DNA from: Prolixibacteraceae bacterium
GTDB lineage: Bacteria > Bacteroidota > Bacteroidia > Bacteroidales > Prolixibacteraceae
Direction of reading: 5' to 3'
Length of the DNA: 60,818 nucleotides
NCBI GenBank assembly: GCA_021740385.1
Contig: JAIOZY010000027.1
Span: 1-60,818 of the forward strand
A program made the translations under genes and the position numbers. Within the stretch, counting starts at the first letter, position 1, and every line of letters starts with the position of its first letter. The notes beneath the pieces are model-generated. The model was not told where the DNA came from. It made no database searches and saw only the letters and a program-made list of their open reading frames with translations. Positions 1 to 7,927 of the stretch are shown here, piece after piece.

Positions 1-57
1 TTAAATCATGAATAAGGTGTTGATATAATTCCTGTATCACGAAGTAATAATAGCAAT

Positions 58-210
58 TTGGTCAAAATTAAAAATTAATATCAGAATTAATGAGATAGTA
101 ATGCATGAGAAAAATTAACTTTTACAACCTTGGATATTGACCAATTTTATTTGAATTATACCTTGGATATTGACCAAAATATATTTAATTTTACCTTGGA
201 TTTTGACCAA
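58..210. repeat. Phased operator-like repeats upstream of the DUF4143 ATPase
   Basis: Three near-identical direct repeats of the form ACCTTGGATATTGACCAA start at 127, 160 and 193, exactly 33 bp apart. The third has one base changed (ATTTTG for ATATTG). Each unit is itself a short inverted repeat, TTGG-N7-CCAA. An inverted copy of the half site, TTGGTCAA, lies at 58-65. The last unit ends 28 bp before the ATPase start codon. A spacing of 33 bp is close to three helical turns, so bound proteins would sit on nearly the same DNA face. This looks like an operator array for cooperative binding. The binding protein is unknown; autoregulation by the downstream gene is only a guess. Confidence 0.6.
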
Positions 211-238
211 AAAGGAAAACTAAATTACGAAAATCAGA

Positions 239-1552
239 ATGAAACGTGACATTTACAAACAATTATTGGAGTGGAAGTCATACCCGGATAAAAGACCATT
301 ACTGATAAGGGGTGCTCGCCAAACAGGTAAAACGCATATAGTGAGCATGTTGGGAAAGAATGAGTTTAAACAAACCATCTATATTAATTTTGAAAGAAAC
401 CCGGAGTACAAAGAAATATTCAACACACTTGTTCCTTCTGAAATAACCGAAAAGATTGCATTGTTTACGGCACAGAAAGTTGAAGCAGGCAGTACCTTGT
501 TATTTTTAGATGAGATTCAGGATTGCCCCAACGCAATTGTTTCATTACGTTATTTTTACGAGGAAATGCCCGGTTTACATGTAATAGGAGCAGGTTCGTT
601 ATTGGAATTTGCTCTCAAATCGGAAAATTTTAAAATGCCTGTTGGCCGCATCCAGTACCTTTATCTTTATCCGCTTTCTTTTGGTGAATTTCTTGATGCA
701 TTGGGCGAAAACGAATTACGAAACCATATCGGTCAATTTGAAAATCTGGAAAAAATACCGGCAAATCTGCACGAGAAGATCATCGGCCTTGTTCGTAAAT
801 ACTTTTACATAGGTGGAATGCCGGCAGTTGTAAAAGAATATGTCAATACGCAAGATGTGCTGAAATGCCAAAGAATACAGCAATCAATAATCGATACATA
901 TATTGATGACTTTGGGAAATATGCTAAAAGGACAAAGCATGAAATAATGCGTAAGGTATTTAGCACAATCCCATCAGTATTAGGGCAAAAGTATGTTTAT
1001 GCCAATATTGATCGTCAACTAAAATCGAGGGAGTTAAAAGAAGCCCTCGAACTGCTCGAAACGGCAGGGGTAATAACAAGGGTAAGGATGAGTAACGGCT
1101 CGGGTTTACCTTTATCGTCAAATGCCGATGATTTATTTTTCAAGGTAATCTTTCTCGATGTTGGGCTTTTCCATGCAATAAGTGGCATATATGCCGAAAC
1201 GGCCATTGAAAAAGATTTGACAGCTATTTTTAAAGGAGCAGTTGCAGAACAGTTTGTTGGACAAGAGATTATTGCCTGCATGTCGCCTTATCGTAAAGCC
1301 GAATTGTACTATTGGGCAAGAAAAGCCAAAAACAGCACTGCCGAAGTTGATTATTTATTTGAACAGGGCAACAAAATAATGCCAATTGAGGTAAAATCGG
1401 GCTCAATAGCACACATGAAAAGTATGTTTATGTTTCTTGATAAATATAAAATTGAAGAAGGTATAAAAATATCACAAGCAATTTTTGATGATAAAAAGCA
1501 CATTCTATCATTGCCTTTCTATGGAATTGAGTCTTTGGTAAAGGAAAAATAA
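239..1552 (+). CDS. AAA+ ATPase with C-terminal DUF4143 domain
   Basis: This is a 437-residue protein of the widespread archaeal/bacterial ATPase family with a DUF4143 tail. The Walker A motif GARQTGKT is at residues 25-32 and Walker B LLFLDEIQD at about 87-95. The C-terminal part carries D371 and the motif IEVK around 383-386, which fits the PD-(D/E)xK nuclease-like fold reported for this domain. Length is normal for the family. The cellular role of these proteins is not established; they often sit alone in variable regions. It is a single-gene unit preceded by three phased repeats. There is no clear ribosome binding site; ATG at 239 gives the standard N-terminus, which starts with a short helix before Walker A. 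Confidence 0.88.
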   Translation: MKRDIYKQLLEWKSYPDKRPLLIRGARQTGKTHIVSMLGKNEFKQTIYINFERNPEYKEIFNTLVPSEITEKIALFTAQKVEAGSTLLFLDEIQDCPNAIVSLRYFYEEMPGLHVIGAGSLLEFALKSENFKMPVGRIQYLYLYPLSFGEFLDALGENELRNHIGQFENLEKIPANLHEKIIGLVRKYFYIGGMPAVVKEYVNTQDVLKCQRIQQSIIDTYIDDFGKYAKRTKHEIMRKVFSTIPSVLGQKYVYANIDRQLKSRELKEALELLETAGVITRVRMSNGSGLPLSSNADDLFFKVIFLDVGLFHAISGIYAETAIEKDLTAIFKGAVAEQFVGQEIIACMSPYRKAELYYWARKAKNSTAEVDYLFEQGNKIMPIEVKSGSIAHMKSMFMFLDKYKIEEGIKISQAIFDDKKHILSLPFYGIESLVKEK

Positions 1553-1904
1553 TAATATCAGCCCACTCTATTTTGCACCTCAAAATTACGAAATTACAAT
1601 TCATCTTTCTGGTGGAACGAATATTTCATCCTCATTTTTCCATTATTCCATTTTCACACAACCTGTAAATACCGGGGCTGTTCAATCTCCTGCCTTTCAT
1701 TAAATTTCAAAAGCTAACGGAAATAACTGGCTTAACAACAATCTGTTTTATAAATTCCTCAACATTCCATCTCAACCTTAGCCTTAGCCTCAAATCACTA
1801 TATAGAAATAACACATCCCACCAGAAAGTTCACTTGATCCGTTTTCCCCCCTTCACCAAAAAACCTTACTTTTGAACCAATCATTATTTTCTAAAAAGAG
1901 ACGC
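1553..1904. other. Intergenic stretch with possible distant inverted repeats
   Basis: No coding potential is seen. A 12-bp sequence at 1605-1616 (CTTTCTGGTGGA) has an 11/12 inverted match at 1817-1828, with about 200 bp between. This could be the edges of a decayed small insertion, or chance. A promoter-like TACTTTTG lies at 1867-1874 just before glmM. Confidence 0.3.
1867..1874 (+). promoter_or_regulatory. Bacteroidota -7 box for glmM
   Basis: TACTTTTG matches the Bacteroidota -7 consensus TAnnTTTG. Transcription starting a few bases downstream would give a leader of roughly 20-25 nt before the ATG at 1905. No convincing -33 element is seen. Confidence 0.4.
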
Positions 1905-3293
1905 ATGACACTTATCAAATCGATATCGGGGATACGAGGTACAATTGGCGGCAAACCCGGGGATGGGCTTTCACCCTTGGATGTTGTAAAATTCACTACA
2001 GCTTACGCCATGTTTATTCGGGAAAAATCGGGCAAAGAGCATGTGAAAATCGTGGTTGGCCGCGATGCCCGCATTTCGGGTAAAATGGTTTCTTCGCTGG
2101 TGGTATCAACGCTTTCGGCCATGGGTTGCAATGTGGTCGATATTGGCATGGCCACCACGCCCACAACCGAAATTGCCGTTCCCGAAGAGAAGGCCGATGG
2201 GGGTATTATCCTCACGGCAAGCCATAACCCAAAACAGTGGAATGCCCTGAAATTGCTGAACGAAAAAGGGGAATTCCTGAATGCTGTCGAAGGGAAAGAA
2301 ATTCTTGATATTGCCGAAAGGGAAAACTTCACTTTTGCCGATGTTGAAAACCTGGGCCGTGTAATCAAAAAAGATTATACTCAGTTTCATATTGCCGAAG
2401 TATTGAAACTCGTGCTGGTCGATCAGTCCAAAATCAAAGCTGCCCGTTTTAAGGTAGCTGTCGATGCTGTTAATTCGGTTGGCGGGATAATTGTTCCCCA
2501 GCTTTTACGGGCACTGGGCGTGAAAAAAATTGTTGAGATTAATTGCGAACCATCCGGGCATTTTGCCCACAAGCCCGAACCCATAACCGAAAACCTGAAA
2601 GATGTTGCCGCCCGTGTTAAAGCCGAAAAAGTAGATGTATGTTTCGTAGTCGACCCCGATGTTGATCGACTGGTGATCCTGAACGAAGATGGAACCATGT
2701 TTAACGAAGAATATACCCTGGTTGCCGTTTCCGATTATGTGCTTTCCAAAACGCCCGGCAACACGGTTTCTAATCTATCTTCGACACGGGCATTGCGCGA
2801 AGTAACCGAAAAATACGGGCAAAGCTATGCTGCTGCTGCCGTGGGCGAAGTAAACGTGGTTGAGAAGATGAAAGAAACCAGCGCCGTTATTGGCGGTGAA
2901 GGCAATGGCGGGGTAATTTATCCGGCAAGCCATTACGGGCGCGACTCGCTCGTTGGCATTGCCCTTTTCCTTACCCTAATGGCCGAAAAGAAAATAAAAT
3001 GTTCGGAATTGCGGGCTACCTATCCCGATTATTTCATGTCGAAAAACAAAATTGAACTAACTCCGGATATTGATGTCGACTCCATTCTTCTGCAAATGAA
3101 AGAAAAATATTCAGCAGAAAAAGTAAACGACATTGACGGTGTAAAAATCGACTTTACCCAAAGCTGGGTGCACTTGCGAAAATCAAATACCGAACCGATT
3201 ATCCGCATTTATACCGAAGCAAAAACGGCTGAAGAAGCTGAAAACCTTGCTCAGAAAATCATAACGGAAATCAAGGAGATTGCAAATATTTAA
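1905..3293 (+). CDS. glmM: Phosphoglucosamine mutase
   Basis: GlmM converts glucosamine-6-phosphate to glucosamine-1-phosphate on the cytoplasmic route to UDP-GlcNAc, for peptidoglycan and lipid A. The 462-residue product has the alpha-D-phosphohexomutase hallmarks: the phosphoserine loop TASHNP with S106, the metal loop DPDVDR with D250, D252 and D254, a sugar-binding GEGNGG motif, and a C-terminal phosphate-binding RKSNTEP loop. An upstream in-frame TTG at 1872 would add 11 residues, but it lies inside a promoter box. The ATG at 1905 follows a purine-rich AAAAAGAG and gives the usual N-terminus MTLIKSISGIRGTIGG. Some members of the family act as phosphomannomutases; the general call is secure, the exact substrate is inferred. 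Confidence 0.9.
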   Translation: MTLIKSISGIRGTIGGKPGDGLSPLDVVKFTTAYAMFIREKSGKEHVKIVVGRDARISGKMVSSLVVSTLSAMGCNVVDIGMATTPTTEIAVPEEKADGGIILTASHNPKQWNALKLLNEKGEFLNAVEGKEILDIAERENFTFADVENLGRVIKKDYTQFHIAEVLKLVLVDQSKIKAARFKVAVDAVNSVGGIIVPQLLRALGVKKIVEINCEPSGHFAHKPEPITENLKDVAARVKAEKVDVCFVVDPDVDRLVILNEDGTMFNEEYTLVAVSDYVLSKTPGNTVSNLSSTRALREVTEKYGQSYAAAAVGEVNVVEKMKETSAVIGGEGNGGVIYPASHYGRDSLVGIALFLTLMAEKKIKCSELRATYPDYFMSKNKIELTPDIDVDSILLQMKEKYSAEKVNDIDGVKIDFTQSWVHLRKSNTEPIIRIYTEAKTAEEAENLAQKIITEIKEIANI

Positions 3294-3361
3294 ATGGTTA
3301 AGGCTGAGATCACATTAAACAACATTTGGTTTTCTTAACCTAAATCTTAATCTAAACCTTA

Positions 3362-4888
3362 TCAGGGTAGACCATTCGCCCAATCAGGAAATATATCTGG
3401 AGCAATGTCAAACACAAACCGGCCCCAATAGTAGGTTATTAGTGTAACTATCATTATCCCGATCAGGTTTAGAAGAATACCAGTCCGTGCCATTTGAAAT
3501 ACATGTATGCGGCCGGTACCAAAAATAATGGCGTTGGGTGGCGTTGCTACAGGAAGCATAAAGGCCATGGATGCCGAAATGGTTGCCGGTATCATAAACA
3601 ATAACGGGTTTACTTCAGTTGCAATTGACAGGCCGGCCAAAACAGGCAACAGCATTTCGGTAGTAGCGGTATTCGAAGTAAGTTCGGTAAGGAACGTAAC
3701 CAGGAAACATATTGAGGCAATGACCAATATGGGATGAAAATTGCTTGTGAAGCTCAGTTGTTCGCCAAACCAAATGGAAAGCCCCGATTCTTTAAACCCC
3801 GCTGCCAGTGCAAAACCCCCGCCAAACAGCAACACAATGCCCCAGGGCAATTTTCGGGCAGTAGGCCAATCTAAAAGGCGTTCGCCTGTCTTTGTTTTTG
3901 AGGGTATCAGGAAAAGGATGATGGCCATGAAAATGGCAACAGTGCCGTCATTCAGATAATCGGGATTATTAAAAAGATTTTCCCAGCCGGGAATGGTTAA
4001 AAAACCAACATTAATATCGGCCCTGAAAATCCAAAGAAAGGCTACCCCAATAAAATCCCACAAAACAACTTTTTCCTCAAAACTCAATTTTCCAAGTTGC
4101 CGGTACTGTCCGTTGAAATGCTGGTGGATGACGTCGGTTTTAAAGCCTTTGGAAGGTTTGAAGATCAGTTTTAAATAAAGCCAAATAACAACAAGCAAAA
4201 TAATGCTGATGGGCAACGCAAAAAAGAACCATAAAGAAAAAGAAACCTCCGGAGCATTGGGGAAATAAATGCTAAAAATTCGTGCAAACGACAGATTGGG
4301 AGGGGTACCTACCAATGTTGCAACGCCTCCTACTGAAGCCGAGTAGGCAATGCCCAGAAGCAATCCGGTTGAATAATTGGAAATGTTTTTCTTTCCGATA
4401 TTTTCCTCCAATTGTTCAATAACCGAAACCACGATCGGGATCATCATCATAGCCGTGGCCGTGTTCGATATCCACATTGACAAAAAGGCGGTTGAAAGCA
4501 TGAAGCCCAACAAAATACGTCCCGGGCTGGCACCTGTAAAAAGAAGCAACTTCAATGCAATCCGTTTATGTAAATTCCACTTTTGCATGGCCAGGGCAAT
4601 CATAAATCCACCAATAAAAAGAAATATTACATGATTGAAATAGGTTGCTGAAACGTGGGTGCCGTTCATGATCCCAAATAATGGGAAAAGGGCTACAGGA
4701 ACCAGGGCTGTAACAGCCAGCGGAATTGATTCGGTTATCCACCATATGGCCATTAATACGGCTATTGCAAGCATGTAGGTTAATTCGGGCTTTGAGGGTT
4801 CCGGTTTAAATAGGAGAATGATTAAAAGAAAACCAGCCAGGCCTGTAACAAAACCGATTGTATTTTTAAGATGTTTGGAAAAAGCCAT
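3362..4888 (-). CDS. SLC13/DASS family sodium:carboxylate or anion symporter
   Basis: The product is a 508-residue polytopic inner-membrane protein of the divalent anion:sodium symporter family, which takes up C4-dicarboxylates, citrate or sulfate. About 11-12 hydrophobic segments are visible. The two inverted family signatures are present as SNTATAMMMIP in the first half and TSNTATTEMLLP in the second; these Ser-Asn-Thr motifs bind sodium and substrate carboxylates in VcINDY-type proteins. The C-terminal half also has PNAIIFGTGRI, typical of the family. It is transcribed alone, convergent with glmM. Substrate cannot be told from sequence alone. Confidence 0.87.
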   Translation of the reverse strand: MAFSKHLKNTIGFVTGLAGFLLIILLFKPEPSKPELTYMLAIAVLMAIWWITESIPLAVTALVPVALFPLFGIMNGTHVSATYFNHVIFLFIGGFMIALAMQKWNLHKRIALKLLLFTGASPGRILLGFMLSTAFLSMWISNTATAMMMIPIVVSVIEQLEENIGKKNISNYSTGLLLGIAYSASVGGVATLVGTPPNLSFARIFSIYFPNAPEVSFSLWFFFALPISIILLVVIWLYLKLIFKPSKGFKTDVIHQHFNGQYRQLGKLSFEEKVVLWDFIGVAFLWIFRADINVGFLTIPGWENLFNNPDYLNDGTVAIFMAIILFLIPSKTKTGERLLDWPTARKLPWGIVLLFGGGFALAAGFKESGLSIWFGEQLSFTSNFHPILVIASICFLVTFLTELTSNTATTEMLLPVLAGLSIATEVNPLLFMIPATISASMAFMLPVATPPNAIIFGTGRIHVFQMARTGILLNLIGIMIVTLITYYWGRFVFDIAPDIFPDWANGLP

Positions 4889-5144
4889 AGAAATCTGAAA
4901 AGTTTAACGTTCAATATATCGCTTTTTTTTTAACCGATGTCGGATTTATCTTAAAAAAGCTCCATTTTCAGTTAGTTGAACTTTAAGAGCTGACATGAGT
5001 AGTTCCTACACAATTTTTTGGGTATTATGCGCAGATCGCTGTAAAGAGTATGTCATAAGTAGCTTCAAAAAGAAAATTTCTATCTTTATACAGATATCAG
5101 CATTAAAATGCCGGCCAGACGAGAGAATTGAAAACCATAAAGTC

Positions 5145-5924
5145 ATGAACATGAAATCAATAGGTTTTATTGGCGGCGAAAGTTTAACCCGCGTAATTTT
5201 GCAGGCATTTGCCAACCACCAACGCGAATTTCAATCGGTTTGGGTGTACGACAAAAACAATGCAGCAACCGAAAAAATAAAAGAAGTTTTCACCGATATT
5301 AAGATTGCAGAATCGGTGCACGATGCAGCTCAAAGGCCGGTCGTTTTTATAGCCGTTGACCCCGATGAGGTTGAAAAGGTGCTGGCAGAAATTGAAACGG
5401 ATATTACCCCTGAGACCACCATTGTTTCACTGGTACCGAAAATTACCATTTCAAAAATATCTTCTTTTCTAAAAACGAGGCGCATTGTGCGGGTCATTCC
5501 TCCGCTTACTTCATACATAAACCAGGGTTTTGTGCCGGTTGTTTTCAAAGAAGGATTTCCCCCGTATGAAAAATTCGACCTGCTTGGCATGTTTTCGCAC
5601 TTTGGCAAAACCCTCGAGGTAAATGAAAACCTTATTGAGCCTTATGTGTTGATATCAGGCTTTTTACCCTGTTATTTTTTGTTGCAATGGGAAGAATTGG
5701 TATCGGTCGCAACAGGCATCGGGCTTACGCCCCACGAAATATCCGATGTGCTTGAAAAAACCGTTGAAGCTTCGGTTAACCTGATGTTTAACAGTGATGA
5801 AAAAGTAACGGAAGTTACCGGGTTAATCCACAACAGCTTTTTAAGCAAACAAGAGCAAGCCATCAAGTCTTCGTACCGTGAAATGCTGTCAGAAGTTTAT
5901 GAAAAAATAAAACCTAAAAAATAA
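5145..5924 (+). CDS. Pyrroline-5-carboxylate reductase-like oxidoreductase
   Basis: This is a ProC-like NAD(P)-binding protein of about 259 residues. An N-terminal Rossmann fold starts with SIGFIGGESLTR, where the usual GxGxxG is altered to GFIGGE. A second motif, SLVPKITISKISSFL, matches the ProC region, and the C-terminal helical half resembles the ProC dimerisation domain. The open frame extends back to 4995, but the 50 extra residues look unrelated to the family and a TATCTTTA promoter-like box lies at 5081-5088, so I start at ATG 5145; ATG 5151 is an alternative. The next gene starts 7 bp after its stop, so the two probably form an operon. Because of the altered glycine motif it may be a paralogue rather than the true proline enzyme. 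Confidence 0.68.
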   Translation: MNMKSIGFIGGESLTRVILQAFANHQREFQSVWVYDKNNAATEKIKEVFTDIKIAESVHDAAQRPVVFIAVDPDEVEKVLAEIETDITPETTIVSLVPKITISKISSFLKTRRIVRVIPPLTSYINQGFVPVVFKEGFPPYEKFDLLGMFSHFGKTLEVNENLIEPYVLISGFLPCYFLLQWEELVSVATGIGLTPHEISDVLEKTVEASVNLMFNSDEKVTEVTGLIHNSFLSKQEQAIKSSYREMLSEVYEKIKPKK

Positions 5925-5931
5925 TTTGGTT

Positions 5932-7011
5932 ATGGACGAAATTTTAGGATTCTTAGCCCCCATTTTTGTTGCCATTGTTGTGATTTTATTAAACGTACTG
6001 CTTCCCGGACGCTGGGTTAAAGGGTACATCAACAAACCAGGCACCGACGAAAAAATGGTTTACCGGCTTAACGGTTTTTCCGTATTTCTGGTCATTGTTT
6101 TGCTCTGGGTATTTGCCGGAAAATTTAATTTAGTTCCGTTCGACTGGCTTTACCAATACCGCTGGTACGGACTTGCCGGTGCAATTTTGGCCGGGGTGGT
6201 AATTAGCCTGGCCGTTGTATTGCCCCACGAACCCATCAGAAAAAACATCCTGGCCGATATTTACCTCGGCAGAAAAGAGAACATTCAATTCTTCGACGGG
6301 AAAATCGACTTGAAAATGTGGCTTTACCTTTTTGGTGCCATCATGCTCGAATTAAACGTGTTGAGCTTTACTGCCCACCATTTGATGGTTTTCGGTAACG
6401 AAGCATCTCCCGGGATTTTGCTCACCGCTGCCCTTTTAACGTTTTTCGTAATCGATTACCTTACCTTCGAGAAAGTACACTTATACACTTACGACCTTTT
6501 TGCCGAGCGGGTTGGTTTTAAGCTGGGCTGGGGGTGCATTGTGTTTTACTCCTATTTTTATGCCATATCACTGTGGCCAACGGTTAACCGGCCAAACCCG
6601 CAAACGCCTGCATGGCTTTTGGTGCTGTACGTGGTATTATTCCTGTGCGGGTGGATGCTGGCACGCGGGGCAAACATGCAGAAATATTTTTTCAAAAACG
6701 ATCCTGAAAAACCGTTCCTGGGCATTGTTCCGCAAACCATTTCCGATGGTAATAAACGATTACTTGTGAACGGATTCTGGGGTGCCAGCCGCCACATCAA
6801 CTACCTGGGCGAAATATTAATGAGCACGGGCATTGTACTTTGTGCCGGCTACCCCGGCCTGATATGGCCCTGGCTATACCCGCTGTATTACGTGGTTTTG
6901 CTGTTTACACGCCAGTATTACGATGACAAACGCTGCGCCGAAAAATACGGCCCGCTATGGCAGGAATATACCGGGAAGGTACCCTACAGGATTATTCCTT
7001 ACATCTATTAA
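5932..7011 (+). CDS. ERG4/ERG24 sterol-reductase-like membrane protein
   Basis: The 359-residue product is a multi-pass membrane protein. Its C-terminal 80 residues closely follow the delta14/delta7 sterol reductase and lamin B receptor pattern: GFWGASRHINYLGE, then RQYYDDKRCAEKYGPLW and the ending VPYRIIPYIY. An internal segment, DLFAERVGFKLGWG followed by YSYFYAISLW, matches the second family signature. In eukaryotes these enzymes reduce sterol double bonds with NADPH. No other sterol gene is visible here, so the substrate may be another isoprenoid, or an environmental sterol. A TTG at 5926 is in frame, but ATG 5932 is preferred. It follows a ProC-like reductase by 7 bp. A DUF1295/ICMT-type methyltransferase is the alternative family; the VPYRIIPYIY ending favours ERG24. 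Confidence 0.75.
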   Translation: MDEILGFLAPIFVAIVVILLNVLLPGRWVKGYINKPGTDEKMVYRLNGFSVFLVIVLLWVFAGKFNLVPFDWLYQYRWYGLAGAILAGVVISLAVVLPHEPIRKNILADIYLGRKENIQFFDGKIDLKMWLYLFGAIMLELNVLSFTAHHLMVFGNEASPGILLTAALLTFFVIDYLTFEKVHLYTYDLFAERVGFKLGWGCIVFYSYFYAISLWPTVNRPNPQTPAWLLVLYVVLFLCGWMLARGANMQKYFFKNDPEKPFLGIVPQTISDGNKRLLVNGFWGASRHINYLGEILMSTGIVLCAGYPGLIWPWLYPLYYVVLLFTRQYYDDKRCAEKYGPLWQEYTGKVPYRIIPYIY

Positions 7012-7056
7012 TTGGGTTAGCAGAGAATTTGTCCTTCAGCGTTAAATAATTGATTT

Positions 7057-7148
7057 AACACAGTGCCATAACGGCACGGAGAAAAATAGTGAAGAAAAAA
7101 TCACTTTGTGTTTGGTGAGTACTTTTTGTTCTATGTTGTTTCTATACC
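7057..7148. repeat. Dispersed intergenic repeat, copy A
   Basis: This roughly 90-bp stretch begins with AACACAGTGCCATAACGGCA and ends near GTTTCTAT. A diverged second copy lies at 7843-7922. Both have CACGGAG followed by an A-rich run and a GTGAGTAC core. The pair brackets the antitoxin and toxin remnant. The copies resemble the degenerate CACAGAGACACGGAG-type palindromic repeats scattered in Bacteroidota intergenic DNA. Confidence 0.5.
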
Positions 7149-7159
7149 ATTAGTGCTGG

Positions 7160-7248
7160 CGGGGATTTGGTAATCCCCGTCTTACTGGTACGGTATTTTA
7201 AATCCCGGTTTTGAGAAGCGCGGTTTGCAACCCCGAAAGCAATCGGGG
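7160..7248. repeat. REP-like GC-rich hairpins
   Basis: Two short perfect hairpins stand out from the AT-rich surroundings: CGGGGATT (7160-7167) pairs with AATCCCCG (7172-7179), and CCCCGA (7231-7236) pairs with TCGGGG (7243-7248). Neither has a T-tract, so they are not obvious terminators. They resemble REP-type intergenic elements. Confidence 0.45.
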
Positions 7249-7308
7249 GCACTAGCGTTTGCGACATTTTCGGGAAATTCCGGAAGAGTGGAGGAGGATA
7301 CATAAACT

Positions 7309-7599
7309 TTATGCAACTTCACCTATAGGATTTATTTTTATTTGACCTCCAATAGCTTTTAAAACTTTCATAATTGTTTCAAATTGAGGTTTTGCTCCAT
7401 CGGATAAAGCTTTATATAAACTTGGTCTGCTAAGTCCGGTTTGCTCCGCAATTTTTGTCATTCCAATTGCTTTTGCAATATGACCAATTGCTGTAATTAC
7501 ATCCGAATTTTCTCCTTCTTCTAAAACAGTGTTAAGATATTCTGCAATCATTTCGTTACTGTCCAAATAATCTGCAATATCTAATTTTGAAGCTCTCAC
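7309..7599 (-). CDS. HTH addiction-module antitoxin
   Basis: This is a 96-residue DNA-binding antitoxin of the 'addiction module antidote' family that partners with RelE/HigB-type (phage Gp49-like) toxins. The helix-turn-helix is clear: MTKIAEQTGLSRPSLYKALS at about residues 47-66, followed by PQFETIMKVLKAIG, which is typical of the family. The start is a GTG at 7599. Upstream, where the toxin gene should be, only a truncated remnant remains (7596-7712), and the antitoxin start overlaps its stop. The antitoxin appears intact, so this is an orphan, perhaps kept for regulation or simply not yet lost. Confidence 0.8.
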   Translation of the reverse strand: MRASKLDIADYLDSNEMIAEYLNTVLEEGENSDVITAIGHIAKAIGMTKIAEQTGLSRPSLYKALSDGAKPQFETIMKVLKAIGGQIKINPIGEVA

Positions 7600-7712
7600 A
7601 TCTCTACTTTTTTAATTTTTTGAATCCTGAATAATATTTTAGCACTGGCTCTTAAATCATTCAATTTCCGTAGCCATTTATCAAACTCAACTGTTTTCTC
7701 AATAAAGTATAT
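7596..7712 (-). pseudogene. Truncated HigB/RelE-type toxin remnant
   Basis: Reading the minus strand from 7712 gives 38 codons ending in TGA. The peptide begins IYFIEKTVEFDKWLRKL and continues into RASAKILFRIQ. This is the conserved N-terminus of Gp49-like HigB toxins, which usually start MYxIEKTxEFDKWL and run about 95-100 residues. The initiator position is ATA rather than ATG, and an in-frame TAA lies directly before it. After the RIQ segment the rest of the domain is missing and the frame runs straight into the antitoxin start. Both the start mutation and the internal loss indicate an inactive toxin. Confidence 0.72.
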
Positions 7713-7842
7713 TTACCTGTGTCTTCATTCGGATACAAATCTATATAATTTCTTCGAATCTAAAAAAAGGCCCCTGTTAGTAATTTGAGACGTTATATTA
7801 TTGCCCCGCTAATAAAGTGTGCAGCGGCTGGCGGGTAGATTA

Positions 7843-7922
7843 AACACAGTGCCACAACGACACGGAGAAAAAAACACTTTTTGCTTTTTCGTGAGTACAT
7901 TGCGTCCTTTGTGATTTCTATA
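7843..7922. repeat. Dispersed intergenic repeat, copy B
   Basis: This is the diverged second copy of the repeat at 7057-7148. It starts AACACAGTGCCACAACGACA, has the CACGGAG and GTGAGTAC cores, and ends with GATTTCTAT. It is about 10 bp shorter in the middle. Between the toxin remnant and this copy (7713-7842) nothing else is recognised. Confidence 0.5.
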
Positions 7923-7927
7923 GCGTC

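Noticed and set aside
127-210. The phased repeats as a short CRISPR array
   Set aside because: Only three units, repeats of 18 bp and spacers of 15 bp that are AT-rich and similar to each other; no cas gene nearby. Operator-like repeats fit better.
1015-1281. Minus-strand open frame inside the ATPase gene
   Set aside because: It is a shadow of the coding frame, with no recognisable domain; many similar antisense frames across the window were dismissed for the same reason.
1872-1904. TTG start 11 codons upstream for glmM
   Set aside because: It overlaps a TAnnTTTG promoter box, and the family N-terminus begins at ATG 1905.
4995-5144. N-terminal extension of the ProC-like protein
   Set aside because: The 50 residues have no resemblance to the family, and a promoter-like box lies within them.
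7160-7248. Hairpins after the sterol-reductase-like gene as terminators
   Set aside because: No T-tract follows either stem on either strand; they look like REP elements.
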